This document shows, one piece after another, positions 23,753 through 27,165 of a stretch of 27,165 nucleotides of DNA (within the stretch, counting starts at the first letter, position 1; each line of letters opens with the position of its first letter). A program made the position numbers and the translations under genes. Below the pieces are notes generated by a model that saw nothing but the letters and a program-made list of their open reading frames with translations, had not been told where the DNA came from and made no database searches. Source of the DNA: Brotonthovivens sp045629925 (GTDB lineage: Bacteria > Bacillota > Clostridia > Lachnospirales > Lachnospiraceae); the NCBI GenBank assembly GCA_045629925.1, contig JAZQSD010000141.1, positions 1-27,165 on the forward strand, read 5' to 3'.

Positions 23753-24664
23753 GCCGTTTACGATCTGTTCTTCTGCTTCTTCCTCAGTAAGACCAAGTGT
23801 CATCAGCTTGATCAGCTGTTCGCCAGCAATCTTGCCGATTGCTGCTTCGTGGATCAATGCAGCATCTACATGGCTTGCTGTCAGCTGTGGTTCTGCGATT
23901 ACACATGCCTGATCCATAATGATGGCATCACATGCTGTGTGACCTGTACATTTTGCATTTCCGTTGATCTTAGATAAGAAATACTGTTTGGATCTTTCTT
24001 TTGCTACAGAACGAGATACCACGTTAGCACTGCAGCCTTCTCCGTTCATATCAATAACGAAATCTGTCTCAGCATACTGATCACCATGTGTCATCAGTTT
24101 TTCTGTTACTTCAAGCGAAGCACCTGCTGCTAACGTAGCAGTTGTCTTACGTTTTGTAGAAGTAACACCTTTGATCTGAACAGTATCCATCTCCAGACGG
24201 CCATTTTCGTCGATTTCAATGATTGTTACAGGATTTAAAATACGTTCACCTGTGCCTTCACCCTGTCCGTAATGTTTTTCAACATATCGAACACGAGCAT
24301 TTTTACCAACATGGAAAGAATGGATACCGTTATGTTCGGAAGCTTCTTCTCCTGGATTGTGGATACCACAGCCTGCTACGATTGTAATATCACAGTCATC
24401 ACCAATGTAAAAATCATTGTACACCACTTCTTTCAAACCGCTCTGGCTTAAAATTACAGGGATGTGAAGACTTTCTTTCTTTGTACCTGGCTTAACGATA
24501 ATGTCGATACCTGGCTTACCTTCTTCTGTTTTTGTCACAATGTCAATATTAGCTGTTGTAGCTCTTCCTGCAGACTGGCCATTGTAACGGATATTGTACG
24601 CTCCTTCTGGAACGGAGTGCAGATCTGCAACCTGCTCTAACATCTGTTTCTGAATTGCATCCAT
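23741..24664 (-). CDS. SufB/SufD-like Fe-S cluster scaffold protein
   Basis: The protein has 307 residues, shorter than E. coli SufB (about 495) or SufD (about 420), and is mostly the beta-helix core and C-terminal helical part of the family. Conserved SufB-like residues are Cys245 in HTACDAII and the HE pair in LIHEAAIGKI (His272, Glu273). The glutamate and a cysteine at these places are linked to cluster assembly in SufB. It would be the scaffold for cluster formation with the SufC ATPase, in the cytoplasm. The ATG at 24664 is preferred over GTG at 24670 because AAGGAGG is 8 bases from the ATG. It follows sufC by 13 bases, whose stop overlaps the ribosome site. Confidence 0.88.
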   Translation of the reverse strand: MDAIQKQMLEQVADLHSVPEGAYNIRYNGQSAGRATTANIDIVTKTEEGKPGIDIIVKPGTKKESLHIPVILSQSGLKEVVYNDFYIGDDCDITIVAGCGIHNPGEEASEHNGIHSFHVGKNARVRYVEKHYGQGEGTGERILNPVTIIEIDENGRLEMDTVQIKGVTSTKRKTTATLAAGASLEVTEKLMTHGDQYAETDFVIDMNGEGCSANVVSRSVAKERSKQYFLSKINGNAKCTGHTACDAIIMDQACVIAEPQLTASHVDAALIHEAAIGKIAGEQLIKLMTLGLTEEEAEEQIVNGFLK

Positions 24665-24677
24665 AATCACTACCTCC

Positions 24678-25409
24678 TTACACCAGTTTATTCATCAGTG
24701 TGCTGCATGCTTCTGATGTGCTGAGAAGATCTGGAAGCACTTCTGCTTTTGTGCCGTAATTCTTAACAGTACCGTTAGCAACTACAACAATCTTGTCAGC
24801 AATATTTAAGATACGTTCCTGATGTGAAATAATCATAATGGAACCGTTGATTTTTTCATGCATTGTTTCGAAAACCTGAATCAGGTTGTTGAAACTCCAA
24901 AGGTCGATACCTGCCTCTGGTTCATCGAAGATAGAAAGCTTTGTTCCGCGAGCGATGATCATAGCGATCTCAATACGTTTCAACTCACCGCCGGAAAGGC
25001 TCTCATTTACTTCACGATTGATATAATCTTTTGCGCAAAGACCTACTTCAGAAAGGTAAGAACATGCTTCTGTAATGTCAATCTTCTTACCTGCTGCCAG
25101 TGTGATAAGATCCTTAACTGTAAGACCTTTGAAGCGAACTGGCTGCTGGAAAGCAAAGCTGATGCCAGCTTTCGCTCTCTCTGTGATGCTCATATTTGTA
25201 ATATCAACACCATCTAATAAAATCTGACCGGATGTAGGCTGGTAGATACCTGCGATGATCTTTGCCAGTGTAGACTTGCCGCCACCGTTTGGTCCTGTAA
25301 TAGCTACAAAACGATCTTCTACTACCAAATTAATATTTTTTAAAATTTCCTTGTCGCCGGAACCATTGTCATCAGCAACAGTAAAACAAACATCTCTTAA
25401 TTCAAGCAT
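24678..25409 (-). CDS. sufC: SufC-like Fe-S cluster assembly ATPase
   Basis: The 243-residue protein is an ABC-type ATPase of the SufC group. Walker A is GPNGGGKST at residues 39-47, the Q-loop lies in FAFQQPVRFKG, the signature is ESLSGGELKRIEIAM starting at 136, Walker B is LSIFDEPEAGIDLW, and the switch His is in IISHQER. The FDEPEAGID motif and the context with a SufB-like protein separate it from transport ATPases. It has no membrane partner. It would hydrolyse ATP to drive cluster assembly on the scaffold. The start has GAGGA about 8 bases upstream. It is the first gene of the two-gene unit, and no cysteine desulfurase or SufU is nearby. Confidence 0.92.
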   Translation of the reverse strand: MLELRDVCFTVADDNGSGDKEILKNINLVVEDRFVAITGPNGGGKSTLAKIIAGIYQPTSGQILLDGVDITNMSITERAKAGISFAFQQPVRFKGLTVKDLITLAAGKKIDITEACSYLSEVGLCAKDYINREVNESLSGGELKRIEIAMIIARGTKLSIFDEPEAGIDLWSFNNLIQVFETMHEKINGSIMIISHQERILNIADKIVVVANGTVKNYGTKAEVLPDLLSTSEACSTLMNKLV

Positions 25410-25442
25410 TTGTGTATCCTCGTCTTTTTTCTCTAATTACAA

Positions 25443-25472
25443 ACTTGTAACAACACAAGTCCATCTATTATA
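25443..25472 (-). promoter_or_regulatory. SUF-like operon promoter region with operator-like repeat
   Basis: On the minus strand a TATAAT -10 box lies at 25467-25472, with no good -35. The perfect inverted repeat ACTTGT-N6-ACAAGT (25443-25460) lies just downstream, covering the predicted start of transcription. That placement fits a repressor site for the SUF-like genes. Confidence 0.45.
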
Positions 25473-25513
25473 TACTATCTCAACCTGAAAAGGAAGTATA
25501 AATCCTCTGTTTC

Positions 25514-26311
25514 CTAGAATCTGTCCTTCTCTTCTTCATAAATCATTGGGAGAAGTTCTGCCAGATTGCAATATTCTTTCATGTTATGAAGCAGAACTGC
25601 TTTGGCTGCCTCCTCTGGAATTATAAATCCCTTTGGAGTCTGCTTCATTGGCATTCCCCACAACAGCTGATAACCCATCCAGAAACGGCTGCGAAGTTCG
25701 ATGCCGCCTTCTACTTCACGAACCATATGGGTCATAACTACAGGCATTCCTTTTCCTGGCTCTGTTCCGTGAACATTTGCACACATCATGGTAGCACATG
25801 CAGCTGTACCAACCTGTTCTTCAGGATATCCCATCTCAGATGGTTTTTTAAATTCAATAATCAAATCCTCCGGTCCGTTTCCCACATCTTCACGAACCTC
25901 ATGGGTTGTGCCCCAAGTACGTTCACGCATTGGAAGGCCTTTGTTCATAGCAGTGCGCATATCCTGTGTGCGCGCATAATAATGGTCTTCCGGATCCCAA
26001 ATCTTATATCTGGAATCTTCCAGACAATGCCATGCAAACCACCACTCGAACATCTCTGTGGTAACACCTGGCATATAAGTAAGGTTCGCTACGTATCCTG
26101 TACCGTCAGCCATAATCCCGTAACCAGTTTCCCCTGGCAAATAACCTGCTTCAAAAAGTCTCGCTCTTTCTGTTAGCTTTAACATATCTGCTTCTGCCAG
26201 CGGACCACCTTCTAAGATTGCCAGTTTATCTGCCGGAATCTCTGCCATTGGCTTATCAAAATATTTCGCATATGTAAATTTCTTTTCGTTTGTTGTCAAT
26301 TCTGGTTTCAT
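25514..26311 (-). CDS. DAPG hydrolase (PhlG)/phloretin hydrolase-like protein
   Basis: The 265-residue protein resembles the PhlG family, zinc hydrolases that split a C-C bond in acylphloroglucinols such as 2,4-diacetylphloroglucinol or the flavonoid intermediate phloretin. The family-type block EMFEWWFAWHCLED (His95) is present, and a HxxxE pair near the C-terminus (His242, Glu246 in LLHNMKEYC) matches the metal-ligand pattern known for PhlG. His137 and Glu130 are further candidate ligands. There is no signal peptide, so it is cytoplasmic. The ATG at 26311 is preferred over TTG at 26317 from the spacing of AGAGAG. The true substrate is unknown; it lies 55 bases downstream of the DJ-1-like gene on the same strand. 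Confidence 0.75.
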   Translation of the reverse strand: MKPELTTNEKKFTYAKYFDKPMAEIPADKLAILEGGPLAEADMLKLTERARLFEAGYLPGETGYGIMADGTGYVANLTYMPGVTTEMFEWWFAWHCLEDSRYKIWDPEDHYYARTQDMRTAMNKGLPMRERTWGTTHEVREDVGNGPEDLIIEFKKPSEMGYPEEQVGTAACATMMCANVHGTEPGKGMPVVMTHMVREVEGGIELRSRFWMGYQLLWGMPMKQTPKGFIIPEEAAKAVLLHNMKEYCNLAELLPMIYEEEKDRF

Positions 26312-26366
26312 ATTCAATTCTCTCTTTATACTCTCTATTATTATAAAAATTATATCAGCGTCTTTC

Positions 26367-26915
26367 TTATGGAAGCATCAGACCTGCGCCAACCTCTTCT
26401 GCTACTGCATCTCCCATAAGATAAGCAATCAGTTCAAGCGCAAAAAGTGCCGCAACGCCAGGACCTTTTCCTGTAATGATATTGTCTGTTTTCACAACTG
26501 AATCATCTGTCCAGATGGTCCCTGTTTCATCCACTTCACAGCCAGGATAAACAGTTGCTTTCTTTCCATCCAAAATACCCGCTTTCGCAAATACTGATGG
26601 AGCTGCACAGATTGCCGCTGTCATCTTGCCTGCTGCCGCAAATGCTTTCACCTGTTCTACCACGCCTGCATGGGCACCAAGATTCAGTGTGCCTGGCATT
26701 CCCCCTGGAAGCACGATGCCATCCATCTCATTAAAATCAATATTGTCATACACTTCATCCGCGTGAACAGCAATGCCGTGGGCGCCCATCACCTGTTTAT
26801 GTCCAGTTACAGACACGGTCTTAACTTCAATTCCTGCTCTGCGGCAAATATCAACAACAGATAATGCTTCAATTTCTTCAAATCCTTCTGCTAAAAAAAC
26901 ACTGATCTTTTTCAT
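26367..26915 (-). CDS. DJ-1/PfpI family protein
   Basis: The 182-residue protein has the DJ-1/ThiJ/PfpI fold. The nucleophile Cys103 is in TAAICAAPSVFAKAG, and the acidic residues of AEGFEEIE near residue 10 include the conserved glutamate that interacts with the cysteine. GIVLPGGMPG near residues 66-75 and the GKGPGVAALFAL block are family marks. Members are proposed to act as glyoxalase/deglycase-like or stress-protective enzymes; which applies here is not known. The ATG at 26915 has AAAGGAA 6 bases upstream, and the fold begins there. A longer frame to 26960 lacks a good ribosome site. It is divergent from the CYTH gene. Confidence 0.92.
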   Translation of the reverse strand: MKKISVFLAEGFEEIEALSVVDICRRAGIEVKTVSVTGHKQVMGAHGIAVHADEVYDNIDFNEMDGIVLPGGMPGTLNLGAHAGVVEQVKAFAAAGKMTAAICAAPSVFAKAGILDGKKATVYPGCEVDETGTIWTDDSVVKTDNIITGKGPGVAALFALELIAYLMGDAVAEEVGAGLMLP

Positions 26916-27088
26916 AAAGGGTTCCTTTCCTTTTCTGTGTTCTCGTGATAGACTACACACAAGAGCAACCTTTACAGTTATATTTTGTCATATAATGGAA
27001 TTATGCGGTGTGACATTTGCAACACTCTTTATAATATCCATAACTCTTACACAATTAGTTATTGTATCACAAACGAAGGGATAGTTCC

Positions 27089-27165
27089 ATGGAAATCGAA
27101 CGCAAATTTACAATTTCAAACTTACCAGAGGATTTAGCATCTTATCCAGCACATCACATTGAACA
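27089..27165 (+). CDS. CYTH-domain protein, N-terminal fragment
   Basis: Only 25 codons are in the window, starting at an ATG at 27089 with AAGGG upstream. The first residues, MEIERKFTI, are the hallmark N-terminal motif of the CYTH/triphosphate tunnel metalloenzyme family, in which the ExExK residues bind metal and triphosphate. Members hydrolyse triphosphate or act as adenylate cyclases. The rest lies beyond the right edge, so the exact activity cannot be judged. Its upstream region (26916-27088) is shared with the divergent DJ-1-like gene and has TATAAT boxes without good -35 partners. Confidence 0.75.
   Translation, partial: MEIERKFTISNLPEDLASYPAHHIE

Overview
The window looks like ordinary chromosome from a low-to-moderate GC, anaerobic, spore-forming Clostridia member, most likely Lachnospiraceae. 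The grounds are an alpha/beta-type small acid-soluble spore protein, the tig-clpP-clpX-lon-engB synteny of Firmicutes, strong AGGAGG-type ribosome binding sites, a RelQ-type small alarmone synthetase, and ferredoxin-like and SUF-like Fe-S proteins. No rRNA, tRNA, CRISPR array, phage gene or transposase is visible. Genus cannot be fixed from this sequence alone.

Layout. 1-1766 (-): a 3-hydroxyacyl-CoA-dehydrogenase-family oxidoreductase followed by a TPR-like protein that runs off the left edge. 1879-3435 (+): a 4Fe-4S protein and a small (p)ppGpp synthetase, ending at a convergent terminator shared with a MATE exporter (-). 5051-6805 (+): an OmpR-type response regulator and its histidine kinase, ending at a hairpin shared with the next block. 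11478-6880 (-): sulfotransferase, cysD, cysNC fusion and trmO, tightly packed. 13803-11672 (-): a DAACS-family dicarboxylate/amino-acid symporter and an EamA exporter. 16593-13988 (-): a Zn/Mn-type ABC importer (binding protein, ATPase, permease). 23042-16628 (-): the proteostasis cluster tig, clpP, clpX, lon, engB. 23473-23267 (-): the spore protein. 25409-23741 (-): a two-gene SUF-like Fe-S assembly unit. 26915-25514 (-): a DJ-1/PfpI protein and a PhlG/phloretin-hydrolase-like enzyme. 27089-27165 (+): the start of a CYTH-domain protein. There is no gene-free gap over 300 bases; the largest (23474-23740) is mostly one long imperfect palindrome.

How the genes work together. The most notable block is sulfotransferase-cysD-cysNC. 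CysD and CysN make APS from sulfate and ATP, the fused CysC domain makes PAPS, and the co-transcribed sulfotransferase can use the PAPS. No PAPS or sulfite reductase is nearby, so the block resembles the rhizobial NodH-NodPQ arrangement and looks built for sulfation of a molecule rather than sulfur assimilation. A possible leader peptide and an inverted repeat lie just upstream. Other points worth attention are the 178-bp palindrome after the SUF-like genes, the minimal sufC-sufB-like pair with an operator-like repeat at its promoter, the PhlG-like C-C hydrolase, and a tig terminator that contains the -35 box of a clpP promoter.
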